Source: Bacteroidota bacterium (lineage in GTDB: Bacteria; Bacteroidota; Bacteroidia; 2-12-FULL-35-15). Taken from it: a stretch of DNA of 64,000 nt. The stretch's first letter is position 1, and the number at the start of each line of letters is the position of its first letter. The notes beneath the pieces were generated by a model, which had not been told where the DNA came from, made no database searches, and saw only the letters and a program-made list of their open reading frames with translations. The stretch covers positions 310,001 through 374,000 of the forward strand of contig JAOQAE010000003.1 in the NCBI GenBank assembly GCA_025963725.1. The letters run 5' to 3'. Shown one piece after another: positions 36,279 to 45,089 of the stretch. A program made the translations under genes and the position numbers.

Positions 36279-39200
36279 TTAGTGAACAATCAGTTTCTGA
36301 ACTTTGGAATCGCTGCCGGTGTTCATCTTGATATAATAAACGCCTTTAGCTAAATTCTCAATATTGATCTGCTTGTTGTATTCAGCAGAAACGTTTTTGT
36401 CGGTTTCGTTGTACACTTCTTTGCCCTGGATGTCTACAATGCTGATGGTTAATGCGCTGAAGTTTGCATTTCCAACAGAGATGTTGATCACATTGCTTGC
36501 AGGGTTAGGGTATACAATGATCTCTGAAGAACCGTTGTTTGAAGCAATTCCGCTGCAAAGATCAACTGTGATCGTTGCTGTATCGGAAGCCGTGCATGTG
36601 TTTGTATCTGATACCGTGTAAGTGATGACGAACATACCTGCACCGGATACTGCCGGGTCAAACATTCCGCCGCTCACGCCGGTTCCTGAATACACACCGC
36701 CTGCTGGTGATCCGCCTGTTAACATAAAGGCTACATCGTTATCGCAGATAGAGGTTCCGAAAGCGCTCATTGCAACTGAAGGCGCTGCATTTACGGTTAC
36801 GGTTGTGGTTGCTGTGTTCATACAGCCGTTTCCATCTGTTCCTGTTACTGTGTAAGTATCAGTTGCCGCAGGAGTAAATGCTACCCCGTCAGTTACAGAG
36901 CCTGTCCATGTGTAAGAGCTTGCGCCGCTTCCGGTTAAGGTCACTGAGCTGCCTTCACATACTGTAGAAGCAGTTGAGCTTGCCATAACTGTTGGTAAAG
37001 GATTTACCGTTACAGTGGTGGTTGCTGTGTTCATACAACCGTTTCCGTCTGTTCCTGTTACTGTGTAAGTATCTGTTGTTACCGGAGTGAATGCTACCCC
37101 GTCGGCTACAGAGCCTGACCATGTGTACGATGCAGCGCCGCCGCCGGTTAAGGTAACCATGCCGCCATCACACACAGCTGCTGCTGTTGAGTTTGCCACA
37201 ACTGCTGGTAAAGCATTTACCGTTACTGTGGTGGTTGCTGTGTTCATACAGCCGTTTCCGTCTGTTCCTGTTACTGTGTAAGTATCCGTTGCTGAAGGAG
37301 TAAATGCTACACCATCGGCTACAGAACCTGACCATGTATAAGAGCTTGCACCGCTTCCGGTTAAGGTCACCATGCCGCCATCACACACAGCTGCTGCTGT
37401 TGAGTTCGCCACAACTGCTGGTAAAGGATTTACCGTTACAGTAGTAGTTGCCGTGTTCATACAGCCGTTTCCGTCTGTTCCTGTTACTGTGTAGGTAGCT
37501 GTTGCTGAAGGAGTGAATGCCACCCCGTCGGTTACAGAACCTGTCCATGTATAAGATGATGCGCCGCTTCCGGTTAAGGTCACTGAGCTGCCATCACATA
37601 CTACGGATGATGTTGAGTTTGCCATAACTGTTGGTAAAGGATTTACCGTTACAGTGGTGGTTGCTGTGTTCATACAGCCGTTTCCGTCTGTTCCTGTTAC
37701 TGTGTAAGTATCAGTTGCTGAAGGAGTAAACGCTACCCCGTCAGTTACAGAACCTGTCCATGTATAAGACGATGCGCCGCTTCCTGTTAAGGTTATCGAG
37801 CTGCCATCACATACTACGGATGCTGTTGAGTTTGCCACAACTGTTGGTAAAGGGTTTACCGTTACAGTGGTGGTTGCTGTGTTCATACATCCGTTTCCGT
37901 CTGTTCCTGTTACTGTGTACGTTGCTGTTGCTGAAGGAGTGAATGCTACCCCATCAGTTACAGAACCTGACCATGTGTAAGATGTTGCGCCGCTTCCTGT
38001 TAAGGTCACTGAGCTGCCATCACATACTGCTGCTGCAGTTGAGTTTGCTGCTACTGTTGGTAAAGGGTTAACAGTCACCGTTACAGCTGTTCTGTTGCTT
38101 ACGCAACCCGCAGCGCTGCTGTCCTGTACATAGTACGTTGCAGTGCCTGTAAGCGCAGGTGTGGTGAATGATGTACCGCTTCCGATATGAGTTCCGCCGG
38201 TTGAAGCATTGTACCAGCCGATGGTTCCTGTTCCGGTAGCGTTCAGCGTTGCTGTAGCCCCTGAACAGATCGCTGTTCCGGGAGCAACCGGTGCTGAAGG
38301 CACTGGGTTCACGTTAATTGTTACAGTGCTTGTTGCAGGGCATCCGCCGTTGCTTGCAGTAACTGTATAAGTAGTTGTTGCAGTGATCGCATTTGCCATC
38401 GGGTTCGCGATGCTTGGGTCGCTTAAGAAAGTAGCCGGCGACCATGCGTAGGTAATAGTACCTCCGCCCGGTGTGAATACCCTTGAGCTGTTGGTTGCAG
38501 ACCATGCAGTGTTATTGCGGCCGGCAACGGCAATACTTGCTGCCGATCCTGTTGCATCCTCGATACCCTGAGTTGCGGTATTTGCAGCCTGAACACCTTT
38601 CTTAATGATATTCAGGTAAATTTTATTCGTCATTTCTTCAAGAACAATCTGTCCGTTCAGCGTATCTGCTGATCCGGCACCGCGGCCTGTAGTATTAAAG
38701 CAAACAACAAGCTTGCGGTTTGGGGCAGTTCCTGTAGTTCCCCAGGTAATTTCGCCGGATGAAGTCAACCAGTCGTCCCATGCAAGTGCAATAAGATTGT
38801 TCGGTGTTGAAGTATTTGGAATTGCAGCATCGGTCCATGCATTGCTGTATGCCGGATTTCCTACGCTTCCGCTGCCATCGCCCAACTGGATGTTTCCATT
38901 TGTAGAGATCGCAAACTGGGTGTATGTTCTTCCGAAATAATTAAAGCCGAAGCCGATCGCGTTTCCACCCTGTACATTGTCATCGCCGGTAGGGCCCGGA
39001 TTTGCAAGGCAAGACTGTGCCGCGAAGGCCGGGCTGCTTACTGTATAAGAAGAAGTAGCTCCTGCCGCAGCATCCAGCTGGCTGTTTCCTCCTGCACAAA
39101 GTGTTGCAGGCGTTGCAGTAGCGGAAGTGATAGATGGAGTTTCAACAGTGGTGATGGCTGCTGTTGCAGTTGCCGCACAGCCGTTGCCATCTGTTCCGGT

Positions 39201-42200
39201 AACGGTGTAAGTTGTAGTTCCCGCAGGGCTTGCATTTACCGATGTTCCGGTTGTTGCGGATAATCCTGCCGAAGGCGACCATGCATAGGTTGTTGCACCG
39301 CCTGCCGTTAAAGCAATTGGAGATGCACCGCTGCAGAATGTAGAAGTTGCAGGGGAAGCGGTAACTACCGGCAATGCGTTCACGGTAACGTTAACCGTTG
39401 TGGTTGACGAAGTGCCGCAGTTGTCGGTAACTGTAATAGTGTATGTTCCTGTTGCTGCTACGGTAGCTCCTGTGATCACAGGATTCTGTGTAGTAGCAGT
39501 ATAGCTGTTAGGGCCGCTCCATGCATACGTATAAGGAGCTCCTCCGCCGGCAGGAGTTGAGTTCAGTGTAATGTTGCTGCCTGCGCAAATAACGCCGGAT
39601 GCCGGTGTAGTTGAGCTGGTGCTTGTTAAAGGAGAGCCTGCGGTAAGCGCAACAGAAGATGTTGCCGAGCAGGTTCCGTTAGAAACGGTAACTGTATAAG
39701 TAGTGGAAGCGGTTACTGCATTCGCCATCGGGTTTGCAGTATTTGTGTTGCTCAGGAATGTTGCCGGAGTCCACGCGTAGGTTAATGTTCCGCCGCTCGG
39801 GAGGAATGCCCATGCTTCAGGCACTGTGATGTTTGTGGTGAACGGGTTGCGGCCTGCCGGAGCAGAACCTACAGTACCTGTTGCATTTTCGATCCCGATG
39901 TAGTGATTGCTTGGACTTGGATCCACAGCATTTGTTACATGGACCTCCACAACGTTTGTTCCTTCATATAATTTGATCTGGAAGGAAACATTTCCGTTGT
40001 TGGAAGCACCGTTATAGAATTTCACAGCTGAATATTCAACAATGAACCTGCGGTTAGGTGCAGTTCCGTTTGTGAAATAACGAACAGTTGGTGTTCCTGC
40101 GCCGGTCACGTTCAAATCGTCCCATACACCTGCGATCACCGCATTTGGTGTAGCAGCCGCCGGAATAGTTGCGCCGTAAGAGCTTGTTGATGTGGAGTAC
40201 GTTCCTAATTCGAGAAAACCATTTGTGTAAGCGAACAGGTTATTGTAGGTCTGTCCGAAGAAGTTGAATGCGAATGGCAATGCGATAGAAGCCGAGCCAA
40301 CGTCGTCACCTGTTGTAAAGATATTGGTAGCAGTACCTGAAGGAGTTTCCGCATTGTGCGCAACCGACTGAACGGTATAGCTTGCAGTAGTTCCTGCATT
40401 TACCTGCAGCTGGGAGTTACCTCCTGAGCAAACACTGGAAGGTGTTGCTGTAACAGAAGAAATACTTGGCGTTTCACTTACAGTGATGGCGCTTGTTGCA
40501 GTTGCGGTACAGCCGTTAACGTCTGTTCCGGTAACTGTGTAGGTAGTTGATGCTCCCGGAAGCGCGTTTACACTCGTACCTGTTGTTGCAGAAAGTCCGG
40601 TTGCAGGCCCCCATGCATAAGTGGAAGCGCCGCCTGCAGCTAGTGCAACTGCTGTTGCGCCTGGCTGGCAGATACTTGCTGTTGAAGGGCTAACCGTTAC
40701 TGTAGGGTTAGCATTTACTGTTACGGTTACTTCATTTGACAATCCGGTTGCAGGGCCTGTAGAGCAGGTTGCCTGTAATACATAATAATATACTCCCGGG
40801 GTAAGTGCAGCAGTAGTGTATGAAGTTGTTGTTGCTCCTGTTCCACCTGTTACGTTCACATAACCGGAACCGGAAGTGGCGGATACCATCCACTGGTAGG
40901 AAATACCTGCTCCGAAAGAAGCACCTGTGGAAGTGAGGGTAGCTGTTTGTCCGTTACATTTGGAAACGGTTGCCGGTGTGATTGTTCCGCCGTTTGCAGA
41001 AACGCAACCCGGAGCAACAACTTCATCAGCTCCAATATCAGGATTGGTGGTTGATGCGTTCGGACGAACATTTCCGTCAATATCGGTAGTAAGTGCTACC
41101 GATGGATCTCCTTTTTGCTCCACATTCGGAAGCTGACTGTTGGTTACATCGAGGTGAAGATTGGTATTGGAGATGAATGGAGCAGGGCTTGTAGATGCGA
41201 AAGAAGCATTATCATTTGTTCCTGCCGCCGACAATGTGCTTGTGTATGACCTCAGGTTGGTTGCAGGTGCTGTTGAGCCTGCTGAAAAGTTGGAAACAAG
41301 GTATTGTCCGCTTCCGAAAGTTGTACCTACCTGGGCAAGCAGGCTGTTTGGATCTGTTCCGCCATAGTATGCGTTATTATTTAAGATCAGATTCATGGAT
41401 GAAGTTCCGCCTGAAGGAAACATAATGCAGGCAAAGCGCGTTCCTGAAGGATTTCCACCGGTGATCACGTTTGAAAGAATATTGTTCCTGATATCCATTC
41501 CCGTTGAAACGGTTGTTACAATTGTGAGGCAGGAAATAATGTTGGTGCTTACCGAGCCGAAGTTAGCTCCGTAAAGATGTACGGAGTTATTGTAGATCTT
41601 ATGTCCGGTTGAACTAACAATACGGATAGCATGAGCGCCGAAAGTTGTGCTGAAAGCTCCGGTACCTGCTGTCTGGTCATTCATAACATCAGAAATGAAG
41701 TTATTCTGAACAAGATGATTGGCTCCGCCATTCAGGTTGATCGCATACGCGCCGTAAGTTCCTGTATTTCTCTGGTGGATCTTGGTAAGGGTGTTCTTTT
41801 CGATAATAGAACCAGCAACTGTTACTTCAATTCCAGCAACTGCTGCCGATCCCGAGCTCTGGATATTTGTAAGTGTATTGCCGCCGATAGTATATGCTCC
41901 GCCGGCGCTTGCCACAAAAATTCCTCTCGCTACGTTCCCGGATACATTCTGCGCAAGGCCAGTGATAGCATTGTTATTGATCACAACCGAACCTGCACCG
42001 ATATTGGCAAGAAGCTCAATTCCGCTCATTGTGGTACCCACATAGCTCAGCATGTTCTTAATAGTGTTGCCGGAAATGTTCAGCGCCGTTGTTCCTGAAA
42101 CAATAATACCTTTAACATAAACTGTTGTGGCAGGGCTCGCGAAAGGAGCACCGCCGGTAAGCGTTGCCACCTGATCACCGATCATGTTGCCTGTAATGGT

Positions 42201-42977
42201 TACTAAATTACTTGATGTTGTGCCTGAACCGTTGAATGAAACAGCTCTTGCACAAGCGTTTATCATGTTGTTATTTACTACGAAGCCATTTACGGTTGTG
42301 CCAACCGGGAGGGTGTTTGTAGTAACCGAGGAGATAGCTGTTGGAGCATCGGTGGCAGATGTTCCGCCGTTACCGCCAACATAAATACCAAAAGTTGTGT
42401 TCTCAGAACCTGTGGTTGAAATGCTTCCGGAATTGTTCCTGCCGGTTGCGCTGCCCATCAGGATACAATTCTGGATGAGAACGTTATCCGAGTTCACCGC
42501 GAATGTTGCCGCATTTGCAATTCTCACACATGATGTATATGTAACGGTATTTGCGGCTGTGTTAACGATCGACAGGTTTTTGTTGATCCCTGCAGTGTTC
42601 GGGTTATCACCATCAATGGTGATATTATCCACTCCTTTTAATTCAATAAGCCCTCTTCCTGTTGCAGTCGGGCCAGAAATTGAAACGCCGTCGGCAGTAG
42701 GAGATAATAAGATCGAAGTATAATTTGCTGCGCCCGCACCTGAGCCAAGCAACACGCAGGGACCTGTTTCGGTGGTATTGGCAGAAATGCCGATCCCGAT
42801 CGCGCCCTGGTGAGTTCCGGCGTTAATAGCCTGGAAAGCTGCATCCAACGTTGTGTATGATGCTACGGGCAAGCCCACTGTTGCGACTACATCCACCTGT
42901 GCAGATGCCGCAAAGCCCATCATTAAACACGCAGCTGCTGTTGCAAGGCGTGCCCTTAAACTGTAATTTTTCATCAT
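36279..42977 (-). CDS. Giant secreted beta-helix/Ig-like repeat adhesin with T9SS sorting domain
   Basis: 2232 residues. A signal peptide (1-27, ending ASA-Q) leads into a right-handed parallel beta-helix (about 30-640) rich in NN and SGNTI-type turns. Ig-like modules with TYTVTGTD.NGC signatures follow. Two beta-sandwich domains (FAFNFFGQTYNNLFAYTNGF and IGFGFNYFGRTYTQFAIST) are interleaved. Six near-identical 71-residue Ig-like repeats (encoded 36796-38077) come next. The C-terminal 80 residues (IIVYPNPASN...GVYYIKMNTGS...QKLIVH) are a type A sorting domain closely related to that of the neighbouring giant. The long, threonine-rich, almost lysine-free array suggests a stiff surface stalk; the ligand is unknown. 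Confidence 0.9.
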   Translation of the reverse strand: MMKNYSLRARLATAAACLMMGFAASAQVDVVATVGLPVASYTTLDAAFQAINAGTHQGAIGIGISANTTETGPCVLLGSGAGAANYTSILLSPTADGVSISGPTATGRGLIELKGVDNITIDGDNPNTAGINKNLSIVNTAANTVTYTSCVRIANAATFAVNSDNVLIQNCILMGSATGRNNSGSISTTGSENTTFGIYVGGNGGTSATDAPTAISSVTTNTLPVGTTVNGFVVNNNMINACARAVSFNGSGTTSSNLVTITGNMIGDQVATLTGGAPFASPATTVYVKGIIVSGTTALNISGNTIKNMLSYVGTTMSGIELLANIGAGSVVINNNAITGLAQNVSGNVARGIFVASAGGAYTIGGNTLTNIQSSGSAAVAGIEVTVAGSIIEKNTLTKIHQRNTGTYGAYAINLNGGANHLVQNNFISDVMNDQTAGTGAFSTTFGAHAIRIVSSTGHKIYNNSVHLYGANFGSVSTNIISCLTIVTTVSTGMDIRNNILSNVITGGNPSGTRFACIMFPSGGTSSMNLILNNNAYYGGTDPNSLLAQVGTTFGSGQYLVSNFSAGSTAPATNLRSYTSTLSAAGTNDNASFASTSPAPFISNTNLHLDVTNSQLPNVEQKGDPSVALTTDIDGNVRPNASTTNPDIGADEVVAPGCVSANGGTITPATVSKCNGQTATLTSTGASFGAGISYQWMVSATSGSGYVNVTGGTGATTTSYTTAALTPGVYYYVLQATCSTGPATGLSNEVTVTVNANPTVTVSPSTASICQPGATAVALAAGGASTYAWGPATGLSATTGTSVNALPGASTTYTVTGTDVNGCTATATSAITVSETPSISSVTATPSSVCSGGNSQLQVNAGTTASYTVQSVAHNAETPSGTATNIFTTGDDVGSASIALPFAFNFFGQTYNNLFAYTNGFLELGTYSTSTSSYGATIPAAATPNAVIAGVWDDLNVTGAGTPTVRYFTNGTAPNRRFIVEYSAVKFYNGASNNGNVSFQIKLYEGTNVVEVHVTNAVDPSPSNHYIGIENATGTVGSAPAGRNPFTTNITVPEAWAFLPSGGTLTYAWTPATFLSNTNTANPMANAVTASTTYTVTVSNGTCSATSSVALTAGSPLTSTSSTTPASGVICAGSNITLNSTPAGGGAPYTYAWSGPNSYTATTQNPVITGATVAATGTYTITVTDNCGTSSTTTVNVTVNALPVVTASPATSTFCSGASPIALTAGGATTYAWSPSAGLSATTGTSVNASPAGTTTYTVTGTDGNGCAATATAAITTVETPSITSATATPATLCAGGNSQLDAAAGATSSYTVSSPAFAAQSCLANPGPTGDDNVQGGNAIGFGFNYFGRTYTQFAISTNGNIQLGDGSGSVGNPAYSNAWTDAAIPNTSTPNNLIALAWDDWLTSSGEITWGTTGTAPNRKLVVCFNTTGRGAGSADTLNGQIVLEEMTNKIYLNIIKKGVQAANTATQGIEDATGSAASIAVAGRNNTAWSATNSSRVFTPGGGTITYAWSPATFLSDPSIANPMANAITATTTYTVTASNGGCPATSTVTINVNPVPSAPVAPGTAICSGATATLNATGTGTIGWYNASTGGTHIGSGTSFTTPALTGTATYYVQDSSAAGCVSNRTAVTVTVNPLPTVAANSTAAAVCDGSSVTLTGSGATSYTWSGSVTDGVAFTPSATATYTVTGTDGNGCMNTATTTVTVNPLPTVVANSTASVVCDGSSITLTGSGASSYTWTGSVTDGVAFTPSATDTYTVTGTDGNGCMNTATTTVTVNPLPTVMANSTSSVVCDGSSVTLTGSGASSYTWTGSVTDGVAFTPSATATYTVTGTDGNGCMNTATTTVTVNPLPAVVANSTAAAVCDGGMVTLTGSGASSYTWSGSVADGVAFTPSATDTYTVTGTDGNGCMNTATTTVTVNALPAVVANSTAAAVCDGGMVTLTGGGAASYTWSGSVADGVAFTPVTTDTYTVTGTDGNGCMNTATTTVTVNPLPTVMASSTASTVCEGSSVTLTGSGASSYTWTGSVTDGVAFTPAATDTYTVTGTDGNGCMNTATTTVTVNAAPSVAMSAFGTSICDNDVAFMLTGGSPAGGVYSGTGVSGGMFDPAVSGAGMFVITYTVSDTNTCTASDTATITVDLCSGIASNNGSSEIIVYPNPASNVINISVGNANFSALTISIVDIQGKEVYNETDKNVSAEYNKQINIENLAKGVYYIKMNTGSDSKVQKLIVH
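36796..38077 (-). repeat. Six tandem 213-bp coding repeats
   Basis: The landmark GCTGTGTTCA (one copy GCCGTGTTCA) recurs at 36811, 37024, 37237, 37450, 37663 and 37876: exactly 213 bases apart each time, i.e. 71 codons. The units are highly similar at DNA level, which indicates recent duplication or ongoing gene conversion. Copy number could change by recombination without breaking the frame. Confidence 0.95.
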
Positions 42978-43146
42978 TTATTTTTGATTTTAATTTTAGT
43001 TCCTGCTTTTCTCTAAAAATCAGACGGTAAAAATACGGCTTTATAAATTAGAAAGTCAATAGATTGATAAATAATTCGATAAATAGTTGAAAACCCGCGA
43101 TCAGGGAAGGTTTTCCTGCCTGAAAAGCGCCTATTTACAGGCAAAG

Positions 43147-43171
43147 AAAATCCCCGGCTGATGACCGGGGA
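43147..43171 (-). terminator. Intrinsic terminator after the lysyl-oxidase-like gene
   Basis: A 7-bp GC-rich stem (TCCCCGG / CCGGGGA) with a 7-base loop is followed by TTTTC on the reverse strand. It lies downstream of the stop at 43213. The remaining bases up to the next gene's start at 42977 are A/T-rich, with nothing else recognised. Confidence 0.8.
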
Positions 43172-43212
43172 CTTAAAATTGGGTGAAAACACCCATTTAA
43201 ATACGGTGATAA

Positions 43213-45036
43213 TTACTTTTCAAGCTGGGCGATCCGGATCCCGGCAGTTTTTGCATCGGTCTTTAGCTGAAGGATATAGACCCCATTTTCAAGGTTAAGC
43301 GCTTTCATGTTGAAATTGAATTCGTAATGCCCGTTCTCCTGGATCCCTTTCGGGAGGGAATACACCTTTTGCCCTATTGTATTGTATAATTCAAAGGCCA
43401 CATTGGTTCTTTCCGGTATATAATAGCTGATGGTGGTGTTCTCGGTGACAGGGTTCGGATACACCGAATAGCCGAGTGAAGCGGCAACAGACGATTCGAT
43501 GCCTACCGCCGTGATGTTCAGGATCTGCGTGGTGGTATCGCTGCCGCAGGGGCTGCTCACAATTAAGGTTACATTGTAAACGCCGTTAGCGGTGTATACA
43601 TGCGAAGGGTTCTGGTTGGTGGAAGATCCGCCATCGCCAAAATACCACTGGAAGGTATAAGTAGTGCTTGCTGTATTGTAAAACTGGACATTGGGCGCTC
43701 CGGTATGTGTAAAGGAAGCAACCGGGGCCGGGGTTTGCTGTGTAAGCGTGATCGGTGCCGCCGCCCAGTTGTTGGTTTCATCGGCCTCGAGGAAATTGTT
43801 ATCGGGGTCGGTGATGGAAACAATGTAGTAATCACCATTGCAAACGCCTGTGAGGTCGATCGACATGCCGGATAAGCCCTCGCTGTAAATATCGAGGTTC
43901 CCTACATATATTCCCTGGTCGGTACCGCAGCCGCTCACCATTCCGAAAGGAGCATTCGGCACATCCGCCATTGTCATCACCGGGCCGTAGTTGCCATCCC
44001 TGCAATAGCCGTAATCGCTGGTGCAGTCGCCAAGGTTGATGAGGCAGAAAGACACTTTGGAGCCTGTAGCTACGATCGGCCATGTGGTTGCATCGGGATT
44101 GGAAGTGGCGCGGCGCAGGGTGAATTCAGCCCAGTTATCCACATGCACGTGCCCGTGCGAAGGGTGGTAGCTCATTACCCCGTTTGTTAAGGTGTCGTGG
44201 GAAGTGATCACAGATCCGCTCTTGTGATAAATGGTCTGCTTTAATTTTTGCTTCGGGTAACTTCCATCCGGACAAATAGGTGTTGAGCAGGCTACGGTAA
44301 CGGTATCGCACCAGCAGGAGCTGGAACCGTGGATCTCCATCGGGCCCCAGCCGATATTCGGTGTTGCATTGCTTAAGGTGATCAGTCCCGGTGATTCTGT
44401 GTGCTGGTTCTGGATGATAAGCGCGGAGGCTGTCATGTCGGGCAGCAGGTCGCAGTTGCTTGTTCCATCCGGACAAAGACAACCAAGCCCGTTGGAGGAG
44501 CTGCATGGGCCGCTGCTGGATCCGCCGCCGGTCCCATGCGGAGGATTCGGCCCGAAGGTAACAGAGAATGATAATAAGCTTCCGGCATCGGCAGGCACCT
44601 CATCGGTGATGCAGATGCTCCAGGTGCCGTTCGGGTTCTGATTATTGTTTACGCCATTAATATCGCCATTCGGAACATACGTCCCGGGAAACGGTGCTGC
44701 TCCTGCGCCAATCAGTCCGCTTGCGCCGTTCATTGCAAAGCAGGTGTTGGTGTAGTTATCGCCGCTGCCGCCGTTGTTGCTGGAAAGAAGGATGTACGTG
44801 CCATCGGGCGCCCTGAGCCTGATCTTAAGATCACCATCCCAGGTGTGGGTGAGGTTCACACAAACCTGTGCAACACCGAATGCGGTATCGATCTGCGCGA
44901 GCAAACCGCTGACCGAAAGCGGGAAGCAAACTTCCGTATTGTTATCGGGGATAGGGCCGCCAAGGGTAGTGGTGAATGTCTGCGCGCTCAGCAAAAAGGG
45001 AGTGCAGAGCAAAATAGAGAGTAAGAAGTTTTTCAT
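43213..45036 (-). CDS. Secreted lysyl-oxidase-like protein with P-domain, PKD and T9SS sorting domain
   Basis: 607 residues with signal peptide 1-18. Residues 20-165 form a proprotein-convertase P-domain (LTHTWDGDLKIRL, GTWSICITDE). Residues 195-430 resemble lysyl oxidase: the copper motif HPSHGHVHVDNWAEF (H291, H294, H296, H298), then CLINLGDC and IDLTGVCNGDYYIVS...EADETNNW, as in the animal enzyme family. A PKD domain (about 440-515, YFGDGGSSTNQNPSHVY) and a type A sorting domain (YSVYPNPVTE...GVYILQLKTD) complete it. Lysyl oxidases oxidise lysine side chains to aldehydes and can cross-link proteins. Whether this one is active (quinone cofactor residues) cannot be judged. It is downstream of purF on the same strand. 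Confidence 0.87.
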   Translation of the reverse strand: MKNFLLSILLCTPFLLSAQTFTTTLGGPIPDNNTEVCFPLSVSGLLAQIDTAFGVAQVCVNLTHTWDGDLKIRLRAPDGTYILLSSNNGGSGDNYTNTCFAMNGASGLIGAGAAPFPGTYVPNGDINGVNNNQNPNGTWSICITDEVPADAGSLLSFSVTFGPNPPHGTGGGSSSGPCSSSNGLGCLCPDGTSNCDLLPDMTASALIIQNQHTESPGLITLSNATPNIGWGPMEIHGSSSCWCDTVTVACSTPICPDGSYPKQKLKQTIYHKSGSVITSHDTLTNGVMSYHPSHGHVHVDNWAEFTLRRATSNPDATTWPIVATGSKVSFCLINLGDCTSDYGYCRDGNYGPVMTMADVPNAPFGMVSGCGTDQGIYVGNLDIYSEGLSGMSIDLTGVCNGDYYIVSITDPDNNFLEADETNNWAAAPITLTQQTPAPVASFTHTGAPNVQFYNTASTTYTFQWYFGDGGSSTNQNPSHVYTANGVYNVTLIVSSPCGSDTTTQILNITAVGIESSVAASLGYSVYPNPVTENTTISYYIPERTNVAFELYNTIGQKVYSLPKGIQENGHYEFNFNMKALNLENGVYILQLKTDAKTAGIRIAQLEK

Positions 45037-45089
45037 GCGTTCTGTGTTTCGTCTGACGAATGTAAAACGAATTTAACAGAAAGTCAAGC

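Noticed and set aside
36796-38077. CRISPR or satellite DNA
   Set aside because: The 213-bp period is an exact codon multiple within an open frame, so it encodes protein repeats.
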